A program made the translations under genes and the position numbers. 64,000 bases of DNA from Hemicentrotus pulcherrimus. Lineage: Eukaryota; Echinodermata; Echinoidea; Camarodonta; Strongylocentrotidae. Positions 14,138 to 29,100 of the stretch are shown piece after piece. The stretch covers positions 69,911-133,910 of the forward strand of contig BEXV01000975.1 of assembly GCA_003118195.1 (NCBI GenBank). Direction: 5' to 3'. The notes under the pieces are model-generated. The model saw nothing but the letters and a program-made list of their open reading frames with translations, did not search any database and was not told where the DNA came from. Numbering within the stretch: position 1 is the stretch's first letter; every line of letters begins with the position of its first letter.

Positions 14138-17100
14138 TCTCTCACCTATATTCTGTCACCTCTCCTTACCTATTTCCGGAGTTGTTTTGCAATTAGAGGC
14201 AGTAATCAATTAGTGATCAATTCCTGTTGGGGGATCCTTGATAGTGATTAAAGGAACGATATCCTTTCAGGACGCATAGGATTTCTGTCATTTTATTTTG
14301 ACCTCACTCCGATACAACAAGACCTAATGAATCTGCATCTAACAAATCTATCTTACTTTCTATGAAAGTATCATGCAAGGAACAAACATGCAAGTTCAGA
14401 TATGCCAATATTCTCTGCATTTTACCTTTTAAGAAAATTCCTTTAACACATGGAATCCATGTGTACTGTCTTCTTGTTGTTTTTTAGTTTTCTGTTTTGT
14501 ATTAATCAAATTATTTTTTTCATGGAATCTGTGTTTTTGTTTCTTGTGCAATAGCTTATGAAATGTGTAGTTGTTATGCATGAATATTGTTTAATTAAAG
14601 AAATTGATACCAATGCATTTTATTCTAGAATTCAAATCTACATTCCTAATACCATGTGGAACAAATGTTTCATAAAATGAAGGAAAAAAAAATGTTTTGA
14701 CTATATAAATTCATCCACTTTGTGTTATGAACTTACATCATGTAGTTTACATTGTATATTTCGAACACTTTGTGATGAGCCTTACTTACAAAGTTTGCAC
14801 ATGATCTTGTTGGGTTTTACCAGAACCATGTGATGATGAGTTGTGATTCGTCCACTTCTGAGAAATCAAACGTGAATGTGATTAATCATGAATGTGTTTA
14901 ATCACATCATTTAATTAAGTAGGAGAGGTAGTTAGCTCATAGGAAGTTATTGATACTGACAGAGTTGGCTTGGGTTCAAATTTTTTCATCAGCTTATATT
15001 GAAGTTTTCTCAACCAATAGAAGCCAATGAAATTGTGTAGTACATTTAATAGGGACACGCTTTATACAAAGATGTCGGTCTTTGGGGTTTTTCAAATAAC
15101 TTGAGAAAAGTTGATGAGGAAAAATGAACATCAGAAAATATATTATTGAAACGTCTTGAAAATCTGACAAAAAATTCATTTAAAGTACTTTAAAAGTAGG
15201 TTATGAATACTTTCCAATTCCTTGCGCTTAGTAAGCTCAGTTTTTTTAGTATTTGAACGTCTGTTCAGGATTTTGTTAACATCCTTTTGGCGTCTCTGTT
15301 TATAATAAACTGCAGGCCTGCCTTTTTGCTACATGTTTGTCAGTTTGTTTTGTTTTGTTGCATGTAATTTTTAAGACCAGATACAAATAGATTTAGTTTG
15401 TTTTTTTTTTCATCTAAAATCTTGTTTAGCAGACAACCATGTGATTGAATTTTTGTTGTTACTATTAGTACTGTTTGACCAAGATGTTAGCCCTTATTTG
15501 AGAGCTGGGGTTAACGGTTTAAGGTTTTCATTTTTGACTGCTATTTCTCTCCTTGAACTGAATTTCAATATCATGTTAACAGAAGTTTTATCTAAAAGTG
15601 GATATTCATCAATTTGGTGGATCTTTTCTTACATGAGGGGAGCTATTTGCCTTTTGCCTGCATATCCTTTGTTATAAAAGGGTGTGTTTCCCGAAATGTT
15701 TAACGTTTTTGTAGGTACATCTGTGTTAGATGAAAACTGATTATTATTTTTATTGATTAAAACAATAGTGAAATTTGTCATCTGAACATTGGATAAAGCA
15801 TTAGTGTCTGGTCAAATAAATAGATCAAGTACTTTGGCCAATTAAAAAAAACTTATCTTCTGTATTCCAGTGGTTTGTCGCTGAGTATCTTTCGATAAAA
15901 ATAACCAATTCAGATCACAAATGGATTAACACGGAGCTTTGTTAGAATGGCCTCATGTGACAATAAGACTTAGAGAAATGGGTGTAGACCAAATCAGTGT
16001 TGAGCAAATGATCAGTGATGAGTCTTAAGCGAGCTCATCAAGTATTATTACAAAGATTTAGTCAAGGCCCCGGGTAGCGTTACGAAGAGATGTGCAGCGT
16101 AATGCAGCCGGGCGCATGCTGCCAATCAGCGTGCGTTACCGATTATCAAATGAATTGAATAAGGTGAGAAGCATGAGTCAATGGGTATTGTCATCTTAAA
16201 CAATGCCCAAAGCCCTGGGCTGCATGATCTCATTCGGAGTGGGGCAAATTTACCAGACATTAATGACGAGTATCATCGCATGCCTACCCTCGTTGGTGAA
16301 TTACTCCTCTCATTAACTAATTTAGCCATGTTTTAAGAGGGTTTAGCCATATTGGGATTCGGGAGGAGAGGATTGCTTGGGAGTAAACAATACACAATAG
16401 GAGAAACTAGAACCTGCGTGAGTCATGCTGTCAAGGAAAGGGGCTCGCTGGCCAATTTGAGGAACACCCAGACAAGCTCATGTATCCACTCTCGCACTGG
16501 TAGGCAGTCGACCGTTGCCCTCCTCTTATTTCGTTAGGGAGATCGTTAGAGAGGTACGTTGTCGAGAGGAAATAATGTCCACACCCATTATTGTTCATGC
16601 CAAATCCCTCGAGCTCAAATCAAGACCACCTCCTTGATTAAAGACTAATCTATCACTTCCTTTCTCTATTATCCCCTACGCTTGTCTACGCCCTTCAATC
16701 GTAAGCCCTATTTAAACAAAATACATTTGGCATTTTTTCGACAACGATATTCCTCTGATTTTTTTACTTCTCCCTCACTCACTGGCTCTCTATCACTCTC
16801 TCTTTCTGAACTTGTGAAGTGCATTTCTCTTCAGACGTTGTTCGCGATTTGGGAGGGGGCGAGAAAAGGGGCTGTGACCGTAATACTTTCCTTTTTGGAA
16901 GGCGGCGGCTCACTGGGGATTACACAAGGGCGCAGGACACCAGGACATGCAGGCACTATTAATTCCAATGTAACTGACATCCATGTTCCATTTCAAGTCA
17001 GATGCTATACAACTCAGATCGGCAGTGGGAAACTAGGGCAGCAACCAATTATCCAAGTCCCCTCCTCTCAATCAGTGAAGCCATGAAACATAGCAATAGG

Positions 17101-20100
17101 AGGACTTGATTATATTTTGATTGCCTTTTATTTTTGGTCTCGGCCTTTGTCACACTCCCTTCCCTCGCCTTCTCTGATTGGCAGTGCCATTTTCTTTGCT
17201 GTCTGTCACACGCAAGTTCATCTACACGTAAGGACACCACTCACACGTGCGCTGCTGCTTCACTCGACCGTTGCTAAGGTGGTGTTCTTGTTGCTAAGGA
17301 CTGGCTCTTGCTGGCATTCTGGCCACTTTTGAATACAAAAGACAAGGTGGAGAACATTGAACAACAGTTGTTAGAATCCATCTTCTCGACTATCTCACTT
17401 CGCTGTTGCATCATCAGCCGATATTTCTCCAGCAACAAATTTTAAGGTCGCTCTCTGTGTTTGCTGAATTTGCCTTTTCTCCTCTTCTGGATATATTTAT
17501 ATTTCTCTTCTAAGTTTTGAATAACTAACTGGTAAGTTCCAATGGAGAAGATGGAGAGCTCTGTTTACATTCTGATTTCCATTTTTGAAATTAGTTTGTA
17601 TAACCCAGTAATAAACAGTGTATTTCTTCCAGAATTATCTTTTCTGTAAAGTGATTGTGCATGACGTATAATCGTATTAATGTTCTGTTTTCTTGTTATA
17701 ATTGTATGGTACATGTACGTGTATTAACATCGTGGATAATTGTTTAAATCTTGTCTTCTTTATTTTTGATTAATTAAATAAATGTGGTATATGCAATAAA
17801 TTTCATCTCAGGGGAATAACACATTCTTGAGGTATTTAACACCAGGCAATATTTTAACCATGCTCCTCAATGCAGTCAACTTTTTATACTGAACTTCTCA
17901 ATAAATTCCACCCAATTATGCATGCAATTACATGTAGGTATGCACTGGTAGTTAATGAGTGTATTGTGTATACCCTATACGGTATGCAGGTTATAGAGGA
18001 TCTCCAGGTATCTACCCTTAGTAATTAATGGCGTAACATCTCTCCTTTTTTTTTCAATCAAGAAAATGCCATGAGATGTCTGTTTATTGTAATTGAAGAA
18101 AAAAATGACATTATCCCGACCTTTTGTTTTGCCTGCTTGGATGAATCACAACAATTTATGTCTGTCTTCTTATTTCTCTCTCTACAGACTACATGGACGA
18201 TAACATCAACCGAGTGGAGAAGACGATTGGTAAGTTTACTGGATTGGCTTCACCTTTATAAAGACTGTATGTAGGAGCAAATAATGGATGCATCATTTAT
18301 AATAGTTTATTCCCTAGTCCTCGTTTGCACAGTGCAACTTAACAATCTGTTCTTTGGAAATCGTTTTATATGTCAAAATATAAAGGGAACTGCATGCATG
18401 TCTTTTGTAAGAGGGCTAAACTTCTTGTTCTGTATGTTTAATACCAATGGTGTGACACAATTAAAAAGAACAACCTTGCCTGACATACATGTATTTTCAT
18501 GACCTCTCTACAATTTGAAAAAAATGCTGTAAAGAGTTTTAGATGATGACACAACCACCCATCTAGTATATCATTGACTACTGATTATTCTCCTTAATGT
18601 AGGCTGCATACATTGTACATGAACCACCTCGCTCCTGTACATGTAGGTGATAGGTTCATGCAAAACCTGAGTAAATGAAACCAGGTGGAAATATATGTAT
18701 CAGGGATGCCAGTTTTCAGGCAATAGCCTCAATTCAGGCCCTGGCGAGTTATTTCCATACCATAGTTTAGGCTTTGTTTGTGTACAAACTAGCTCATTCT
18801 AGGTGATTTTCAGGCCCTCTGATCAATTCAAACTGACATCACTGAATGTGTGTGTTTTATGAAGATCAATTTATCTCCATTGGTTAAATAAACCTTCATG
18901 ATTCACTTTCCTGATCCTCCATCCACAGTCGACCTGGATGAGAACCAGAGGACGATCTCGGAGGAGATCATCGACCACGAGAGAAATTACACCATGGTCA
19001 ACAGAGAGCTCTCCGTCATCAACGCCAGGCTCAACTCAGGAGCGGCTGGAGGTAAGATTAGTCTCTTTGCTCTTACACTGTAGCTTGCTCTAATAGTTGG
19101 TACTTTCTGCCACCTAGCTGGTACGGCAAAACAATCACCAGAAGATCTTTCCAAAATAACGACAAAGCAATAATTTCTATTTCCATTTCGTAAGCCTATC
19201 TGCATTGTGTCAAAATAAAAATGAAGTAAATATTTGTGTATGAATGGACTTGCATTTAAAATGGAAAGAAAAAGAGTATAGCTTTTTGTAATGAAGATCT
19301 GTAAGCTCACATAGACCACCTTTTTTAATGGCAGTCAATCAGTTAAGCTAGGAACAGGAAAGTGATTTGGGCATATCATATGTTTAGATCCAGAAGGGCG
19401 TTGACCCTATGTTGAAGGATATGACTTAAAGCCCTCTAGGGCTCCAAATAGACCATGTGATCTATGATTCAAAGCTGTTCATAGATCTAGGTAGTGTTCA
19501 GTTCACTGTGGAGAAATGATAATCTAAATGAAAAGCTAGATTCATTGATATGCTAATTTTTACTAATCATCAGGCTAAAATTTGACTGAAGTTTGAAGAA
19601 AGAGGATGAAAATGCAAACTCTTGTCACTTAGACCTGTAGGATAAATGATATTAAACACACATTATTTCCTAATTCATTTCTTGTGAGGCTTTCATCTAC
19701 TGCTATTCGATTATACACACGTGATTAGCTGATTTAATGAAATATACATTTTATACAAAATTAGGCATGTTTTTCACCACCAAAATAGCATAACTTCCGC
19801 CATGGTTACACCCATAATCCAGACATATTAAGAAGAAATGAATTTAAATGAGCATTTAAATCTGTGAGAGGGGAAAAAAAATAATTTAATGGCTGGTGTG
19901 TGCATGTACCTGTAATCTGATGTAAATGAAATGTTTCCCATGGACGTGAGCTACATTGAAAAGGACCACACCCATGCAATATCTGCGCAATCAGAGAAAC
20001 GTGGCGATGGACGTGGGCAGCCATTATCCCTAATCATGTGGACGCTTTGAATGTGGGCAGCCATTGCATGTATCTCTATCACAGGGACACAAGGGGAAAT

Positions 20101-23100
20101 CAACCTGAAAACAGTTAATGTAATATTTGTGTTCGTGTATGAAAGCTACATTGTAGGTTAAGCTAGTACCGTGGTAGTACTTACATGTATGACGGTAATT
20201 CCCAGTAATTATTAATCATATGAATNNNNNNNNNNNNNNNNNNNNNNNNNNNNNNNNNNNNNNNNNNNNNNNNNNNNNNNNNNNNNNNNNNNNNNNNNNN
20301 NNNNNNNNNNNNNNNNNNTACCTTACCTTTCATTTCAAATTAGTTCTAAACCAAGAAAGTGTAATGTATTTCACCCTCATACCCTTGATGTGTTCACATC
20401 TATTTTAGATCTATTCCATCGCGGGCAGTATACATAACTTTGTCTTGTTGTGTGAATGACCCCAAATTAATATCCCAATGTTGAGATGTAATTATAATGC
20501 CTATTAGCACTCCACTCAAGCCTTACATGTAAGTACGTAGAGGATGGCCGCCAAATCAAAAGGAATGGGGAATTTTCTAGAGAAAATATCGACATGATGT
20601 TATATTTTCAGAAAGTCCCTTGAGAGACATACAAGTACGTTTTGTACTATTCAAATCTATTAAAGTTGAGTGCTGCTAGTAGTAATATATTTCAGACTGG
20701 GAGGACCGAGAAACGCCCTCTTACCCTTGAGATGTTCACATCTATTCTGGATCTATTCCATAACAGGCAGTATAACTAACTTTGTTTTGTTGTGTCAATG
20801 ACCCCAAAAATTGTGCCTGTCCCAACATTAAGATATGATAGCAGTTCTCATAATTCTTCCAAGCAAGATATCTGTAACCTTAAAATGCAGTGAATAAAGA
20901 GTTCCAGAGAATGAAATGATATTTAAAGCATAAAAAGAATTCTACTTTTTGGAAAGACCCTTTTGTATATTTACAGACAAACAGTTCATTAGACCTTTCA
21001 AAGCCATTTACTTGTAATATATTTAGGACTGGGAGGAGATAGTAACGCCCTCTTAACCTTGATATTTTCACTTCTATTCAAGATCCATTCCATTACAATC
21101 TATGGGGGCAAAAAAGCGGCCTACATTGTCTGTACTGATTGGAAACATTATTGCAATGTGAAACATTTTATTATTTTCAGTCGTTTTTATAATCAGTTTT
21201 ATTATTTGTTAAATTTAGAAATGTCAAACTTGCTCTTTTTTTGATAATGTTTAATGCTCCACAAACATGTTCTGAATATCAAGAATTGAAGGGATTTCAC
21301 CTAAAACAACTGAACATGGTTTAAAATTTGGAACAAGGTACTGATGATAACACAACACTTATGTTATAATCCCTCATTCCATCCTCATATGTGAAATTGC
21401 TCTTGGCGTTAGTTTCTTGTTTGAGGGTTTTCAATCAATCAAATGTAAACTGATAGGAGTTTCATTTTATTTCCCTTCCTCGTGCCAAATCTCAACATTA
21501 GCTGCCTTTGATTTCAATTTGTCACTCAATTTTGCATTAAAAAAGTGTGAACATCCATGTACATGCAGAGGGCATTGAATGAGAAATCTTTTTTGAATAT
21601 CAATTTCTCCCTGATAGATTCTTTTTTTTTAACATGGACATAAAATTAATCTCCTTAGGTTAATATGGATATTTATTAAAAGTGTTTTTGAAAATCAGAT
21701 ATCATTAATTCTATCCTCTCCTCCATATGGCTTTGAGCCAATGTACAACTTTCTTTCATGATGTGCTGAGTGCCAGAAGGGTGTTAACTCTGTCTAAAGT
21801 GGTGATGAGTTTATGCCCTTCTGACGTTCAACAGAAGATATGTAGGTTTATAAGTTGCTACATGGAAGATGTTAAAAAGAAATGTAAATACTCTTTAGAT
21901 AGATGTACTCTTCTAGTGCTTATTAAATTGTTAGAGGATGAAGGAGAAGGGGAAGAAGAAGAGGAAGAAGAAGAAGGAAAGGAAGAGGAGGAAAGGGAGA
22001 AGGATTAGAAAATATAATACTCAGACTGCGTGAAATGATGAAATAATTACCCCCGATCTACCTCTCCATACCTGGCGTTTATCAAGATAGACAGCAAGCT
22101 TAGGGTCCAAGCCCCTGGACAATTGATCCCCAGATTCAGCAAACTACGACAGAGGGGCACACCCACACCTTTCCAAATCCAATTGAGACCCAAGGACACC
22201 GGGCATTAACCAAGATTAGGTAACTCGCTACCTGAAAGAAAAGAAAAAGTAGGAAAGAAAGGCTGAAAGAGTTAAGATAGGGGTGGAGGCAAGAGGGTGA
22301 ATGGGAGAGAAAGAGAAAGAGAAAGATGGATAGATAGAGGGAGAGAATACAGCAACCTTTACCAGACCCTTGGAATATTATATCTACATCTACCTTTTAT
22401 TATACATGTACATGTCTTGTTCTATTTGATTATCTCGTTTGGACACAATGGAAGGCATTTTTCGAAAGTGTGAGATGAGATGACATAACAGTGCCTAGAG
22501 GAAGAAAATGTTCTTCAAGGTGGACCTTTACTGGGCAGACTAAATAAGGTGGGTCTCAAGAGCCATCAGAGTTTGACAGTTCATTCTTGACAAGATGAAA
22601 TTAGAAACACCAATCTGCCCCTCCAAAAAGTTGACAAATTCCCCCAAATTGCCATCACATGGGCGCGATGGCGCACTTTAAAGTCAAGAATCAGATTCTT
22701 ATTATCCAATTTAACGACCAATCAAATCCTGAGATTATATCTCGTATTCTTGGCCATATGGTCACACCTCCAATGATTAAGAGTGGCAGTGTTGAATTAT
22801 GAGGCGTTAGGAAGGGTGATTGCGCTTTATGAAAGCTGTACGTTTTGACAGCTAAAGTTGCTGACTCAAATGATGCGTCCTGTTTTCATGTACACCCAGA
22901 CAAATTCAATTTATAAGCTGATAAATGTTCAACTCGTAGATTTAGAAGTAAGAATTTCATTGAATCTCAGCCCATAAAAATCAATTGATAGGATGATGTA
23001 GTAATTCAGATCAGCTAGTTTTAATGATTTTGATGGACATGAAATTCAAAAGACAAACCGGTACCCATCTGTTAAAACAGAACTTGACATATATAATGTC

Positions 23101-26100
23101 AGATTTGTCTTCTTTCAATATCTAGATTCTAATTCTGCAGTAACCTTTCTGTACAAGTTATGAAAGTTCTTGTACGGTTTACATAAGTTATGGATGGGGA
23201 GGGCAAGGAGTTTTTACAATATGCTAGCCTTATATTAAGTTGTTGAAGCAGGCATTAAATATGGATTTATTTTCAACTTTTAAAAGGATTTCATGTTGAT
23301 GAACATTCCCACACACCAATCAGCTGGTCACTCTTTGTCGTCCTGTGGTCATTTCCCCAAAACTAGTCCAGAGATTGGTCACTATTTACTCATCTCAGGA
23401 GGAGGGACGATTACGGTCAATTTCTCAAAAGTGGGGACCAGGAAATTTGAGCTTGTGTTTGAAAGTTGCTGATAATCAACGCACATTTACACAAATGAGA
23501 CTTCAGCTGACCAACGCTAGCTAAATCTTAATGTGAGCCTGTCTATGCATGAGCTTCATTACAGTTGTATGTCCTTCACTTCAAAACAAAGACTTTAGAA
23601 AAGCAACATGTCAAAGGTTAACCACAGTGCTGGTCAACAGATACACGATACATTCACAATTTATCTTGATATTAACATGGCGATACCCGTTATATCCTCA
23701 TCGAAAAGTACTCCTATTTTGAAACTTTCTGTCAATGGTTTGCTCTGAAATGCCTGATATTTGTGAGGAAATATCACATTTGATATTTATTTCTGAAAAG
23801 GATTCAAGACTTTTGTTGATTTGTACATGGAGAATATCATTTAATCCATTTCCTGCGTGCTAAGATAACTTCTTTTTCTAAGAAGAATGACTGCATCAGA
23901 CAAAACAGAGTTATTCAATTAGGAAAAGACTCTACTGGGCCCTGTCAATGTTGCCTTACATGTAGTGTAGTGTTTCACTGCTAATAATGATTTATACCCC
24001 TTGTGGTATCAGATTGAGGTCTCCTAATGAGTTCAAGTTCTCCATGGATACATAAAATGAAAAATACTTTATTTTCAACGATATATCTTCATGTAAAATG
24101 AGCACTTATTTTCAGCAAACCATGTAACTTTAGCTCCTCTGTTATCAGCTGAAAATATATTAAACAATTAAGGTAGACCACATAAATTGTTCGAAATTAA
24201 TATTTTCCTTTAAATGGGCATCTGTTTTTAGAAACCATGTAATTTTTATTGCTCTGTTGTTAGAGTTGAAAACATATTTTGCACAGTTTTTATGACCGTT
24301 GTATAATTGACACTGATTTCCTGATGTGACCAATGTGTGTGTAGAGTTACGGTGATTAAGGATGATTGCGGGAGAATCTGATAGCTTTGTGAAACAAGAT
24401 TATATGTACATGTAGGGACACTAGTAACTTGTACATTAATTTGTGGCTTTATAATCAGAATATCTATAAGTGAAAAATATTGTCCTTCTTTATGAGAAAG
24501 AGCAGGAGCAAGAGAGAGAGTGTGAGGGGGGAGGGGAGGGAGAGAGAGAGTGGGAGAGGGGGGGATTTTATTATAGTTTTCAGGTTTTTTAATTTTTAAT
24601 TGTTACATTTTTTTGTTATGATTTCTTGTGTAACATTGGCTTAACCTAATATGTTCTTCAAAAAATCTCCATAGATCATAAATAGTCTGTTGAAGTGTTT
24701 TGCCCTTTTCTTACCCAACATAGGTATATGTGAAGCATGACTTCTAATTCTGAAACTGGTTTTATCATTTATGAAACATGACATATATGAGAGGTATTGA
24801 AAGTGTTTCATATTTCTGTCTTATTTCTTTCATTCATCTATGAAAAGCCATAGAGGTCAAACAAACGTGTCACTGCTGATTTCAGGGGTCAATAAACAGA
24901 ATGAGCCAAAGTGGAATGACATCACTGTGATGCGTACGTTATGTGCGGGGGAACGTCAGGGACAGAGGATTAAATGGGATTTACCGCTAGTTCAAAACTT
25001 CACAAACATGTTCCGTTTGAGAAATCTAAATTATTTTTGAAAAGGGGATTTGCGGGGTAAAGCTCCCACGTTACCTGATACTCATACAGTCTTCAAGCTA
25101 GGCCGATTTCCGCTGGATGGTAATGAAAATATTGATTTTAGGGATTAGTTTCTGTTTCCAGTTAATAGCCGACAATGAAAAGGATAGGTCTTTAGTGTGT
25201 CAGAAAAAATTAATATTTGTAATAGGTTGATGACTTTATTACCTAGGCATGCAACCATGTGTGAATGTTGAGGCTTTCCTATTAGTTGAATGCTATTGGC
25301 TCTTTGCCATGAAGCATGATTCCTTTTCTTATATACATGTATGATGTCTAAGGCTTTCACCCTGAAGGTTGTGTGTTCACACAGGATGAGATAAACCATT
25401 TTATTTCTTTCCATTTTTGTTTATGATGACGAAAGTGAAATACATGTACACTGTTAGTGTCACATTTCTTTATCTTATATAACACACATATATTCTTCTT
25501 TTTCTACATGAGAATGTAAACAGAAAGATAATTAAAACATGAATTTCAACATTTATTTAGTACATGAAGGACCTTTGTTGCGTGCAGATAAATTTTTATC
25601 CTCCCTATTTGCAGTACAGAATGAAAACAAAGCCCTGGGGTTTCCCCTCTCTACCTGCGAACAAGCCAACACATCGCCCTGACCGTACAACAGATCATTG
25701 AATATCATGCAAAGTTTTTGTCTGCCTGCTGTAAATGAGTGGGTTGTTTAATTACCGGTAGCAATTTTGTAGGTAAAACAGACCATAAGTGGACACTTGA
25801 CTGTACTTGCGTTTCATTTTATCTTGAGACCTATTTACGAAGGGAATAATTGTTTTCGCACTTCCCTCCTTCATGCAATCTTAATATTCAGATTTCAAAC
25901 AAGAAAAAGGTTTTTTTTTTATAGAAATATAATTGCAAGGTACTTGCTGGTACATGTATGAATTGTTGTGAAACAGAGAAATAGGAAATGTATACTGGTA
26001 TAATGTATAAAAAGGTTGAAAAGTATATCTTCTCCTTTGAATATATCTAGGGATATTTATCTCTATTCCAAAAAAGCTACTCCTCCATGTCATTTAAACA

Positions 26101-29100
26101 GATTACAATGTTTTATTATCTCAGTCCAACCAGCTTCCTCCACCGCTAGCTTTCCCCCGTACGTTCAAGCACCTCAACTGTTTATAGATCCTGCCGTGAT
26201 AGTTCGGTAGCCTTCATGACCCCCCGATACATTTCAGTCTTCCACCTCACGCACCCCACGTCAACCCCCCTGGCGTTCCCCTCTCAAGCATGGGGCATTC
26301 CCCTTGTATACCAACACAGACCAACCGTTGACTCTTCAAGCATCTAATTCATTACGTCCTCTAGCAAACTCGCACGGTTTCCCCTTCTGAGTATGAAATG
26401 TTTGAAACGCAAACACTCAGCCTCCTGTTAGTTGGGAAGTGCATGTATTAGGTTGGTGCGTATTGAAAAGCGTGTGGAGGGTGCCGGGCAGGTATCCGTG
26501 TGAGGTTTGCGCTTGAAAGAGGAAGGTATCATAAAATGTGCCTGCTGATTGATGCAGTGAATGTGAGTGCATGACATCATCGATTGTATGTGAGGTTGCA
26601 AGGTCAGTAACCTCAGGTAACGGGGCATCCTGTTGAAGAATGTTAATAAAAGAAAATTGTGTACCGACTAACTCTTGAATTATCATACACCCTACCGATG
26701 TCTGAATCTGAAAAATATATTACATCCAGATTAATTTATATGAAAAGTGAATTATTCTCAAAACTTGAGGAAAAAACTACTGAACAGTTAGAGGAGTATA
26801 TGAAACTGTTCTGTGTGAGTAAACCTTTTTTGTATAGCTGTAGGCTGTGGCTTGATCGATGTTTGCCAGGTTCAACAAACCATTGCTACTCATGTACCTG
26901 AACATGTACATGTAGCTGCATCCAGGGCCAGAGGTTCATACATTTATATTCACAATTTATTCCCACAGTCATATTTCAGCAAATTAAGATCTGGGGGGTG
27001 TTTCACAAAGATCCTAACTTGAACTTATCTCTAAGTTGGACTTAAAAACTATGGAAGGCAGTTAGCATCTTTGAAAATATTAGTAATAGTAATTTCAAAA
27101 GGCATAAAATGTTGATAAAAATCATTCATATTTGTCTATTATCAAGGAGATTTCATGTTCTTGATGTGGAATTTATAAAAAATCTAAAATACTTGATATT
27201 TCGTTTTTTGACATATTTTATTTTAAGGCTACAAATGGCTCTCCATAATTTTTAAGTCCAACTTAGAATTAAGTTCAACTTTAAGATCTTTGTGAAACAC
27301 CCCCCTGGATTAAAATGGCAAGTCATCCTTAAACATTGTACATTGTACTTCCCTTTTTTCTCTCCATCTCTCTCTAGCCTACGACCCTCAGCAGGTCTAC
27401 AAGTGCAAGGGAACCTTTGTAGGACACCAGGGTCCCGTCTGGTGTCTTTGTGTCTACGGAGACCTCCTCTTCAGTGGTTCCTCAGACAAGACCATCAAGG
27501 CCTGGGATACCTGCACCAACTACACGTGTCAGAAGACGCTAGAAGGTCACAACGGCATCGTCCTGGCTCTATGCACCCATGGGTAGGTCTTGACTACGGC
27601 TTTTGGATTGTCCCGGGTAGTTTTTCACAAAGACTAAGATCGACTTTAAGTTGGACTTAACTATGGCAGGCCATTCATGCCAGTAGTTGCTCTCAACATT
27701 GGTCTCTAAATTATGATCTTCGGATAACATTTTTTCCTTCAATAATTAACCATCAAGAATTATAAATCTGTAGATTTATGACCATGATTTGTGTGTTCCT
27801 TGAGAGACCAATGTCAGTAAATGGTGAGAGAAAACAATGGCATGAACGGCCTGCCATAGTTAAGTCCAATTTAAAGTAGATCTTAGTCTTTGTGAAACAC
27901 CCCCTGGTCCTATCTTTTCTTACAGTACCTCGTAGAAATGAGTAGAATTGGTGTGTGTTACAATTCAGTGTAATTTTACTCTGCTTGGTGGAAGTATTTG
28001 GATATGAGGACAATTTATTGATGCCAAGAACCATGTATTATCACCATTTACAAAAGATTAGAAAGATTTCCAAATGATGTGATGACCAGCTATAAAAGCG
28101 ATGCTATAAATGTATAATCAGTAAATTACATTTCATAGTAACTTTGCAAGCTAACCAAAATTTCCACTTTGATTTTTCTTTCCTTACGCAAACAGAAACC
28201 GTCTGTACAGTGGATCTGCAGATTGTACCATTATGGTAAGTTCAACTTATTTCAGGGTTTCAGTCATCATGGTTTTTAAAAATTGGTAGCTGTTTATTTA
28301 AATTTAATTTGAGTTCATGTCTGAGGTCTAATGTAGGTTCCTGCTTTAGGTACCACCTGTCTACAAAGACCAGATTTTTTGTTTCCCTTGAATTGATTTC
28401 TCATTGAAACATGTTCTAAAAGAACACATCTACAAAGACCACCTGTCCACCACAACCACTTTTTTTTGTTCCCGTTGGGCGGTTGCTATAGACAGGTTTG
28501 ATTGTATATTAATAATATGATTTAAAAAAGGAGAGAGGGAGAGAGAAACGTGAATCAATTGAGACCAAAAGAGAGAGGGAGAGATAGAGAGAGAAGGTAG
28601 AACAGCAGGAAAGAGTTATCACCCTCAAAAAGCAGTAAAGATTTGCTGAGAATGTTTCATTTGTAATCAGGCCTAAATATATAAGTCCTATCTTTTCTTC
28701 AATGTGTAATGCCATATCGCATACTTGTATGCACATAAGCAGTCATACCAGAGGTAGATATGAGAATAACATGCGCAATAAATTCAGAGTTGTATGCATT
28801 GTAATTCCGTAAACATCTGTGTTTCTGATTTAGGTTTGGAACATTGATACCCTTGAAATCGAGAAGACCATCCCCGCTCATGACAACCCCGTCTGCACGT
28901 TGGTGGCAGCAAACAACATGCTCTTCAGCGGCTCGCTGAAGGTGATCAAGGTCTGGGACCTGCACACGCATCAACTCAAGAGGGAGCTCACCGGACTCAA
29001 CCACTGGGTCAGGGCGCTGGTCGCTAACGGCAACTATCTATACAGTGGCTCGTATCAGACGATAAAGGTAAGGGAAAATTCTTGCTAAGAAAATCCAGGA

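Larger units (their letters stand above)
3844..18187 (+). other. TRAF7 14.3 kb intron (window intron 4)
   Basis: Largest intron. Contains decayed copies of exon 4 split by a SINE (3883-4250), a polypyrimidine tract (8815-9215), CT microsatellites (about 13475-13530, 14095-14140) and T-rich runs near 12630-12680 and 13560-13600. Stretches of higher GC (about 10.79-11.13, 11.7-12.05, 16.05-17.33 kb) could be regulatory. A donor-like aactg|gtaagt stands at 17531. No conserved exon seen. Confidence 0.8.
19052..27377 (+). other. TRAF7 8.3 kb intron (window intron 6)
   Basis: Holds an assembly gap at 20226-20318, three diverged units of about 340 bp (20.33-21.12 kb), a purine run near 21935-22008, a GA-rich run at 24505-24565, small CCAGAAGGG foldbacks (19389, 21770) and a palindromic MITE at 26993-27305. 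No missing exon is implied, because the phases of exons 6 and 7 match. Confidence 0.8.

Noticed and set aside
16352..17332. Several frames of 60-134 codons in a GC-richer part of the large TRAF7 intron
   Set aside because: No domain or splice support; higher GC alone lengthens open frames. Kept only as a possible regulatory stretch.
21727..22008. 93-residue frame with a Glu-rich tail
   Set aside because: The tail is a GAA/GAG microsatellite, and the body overlaps a small foldback repeat; no homology recognised.
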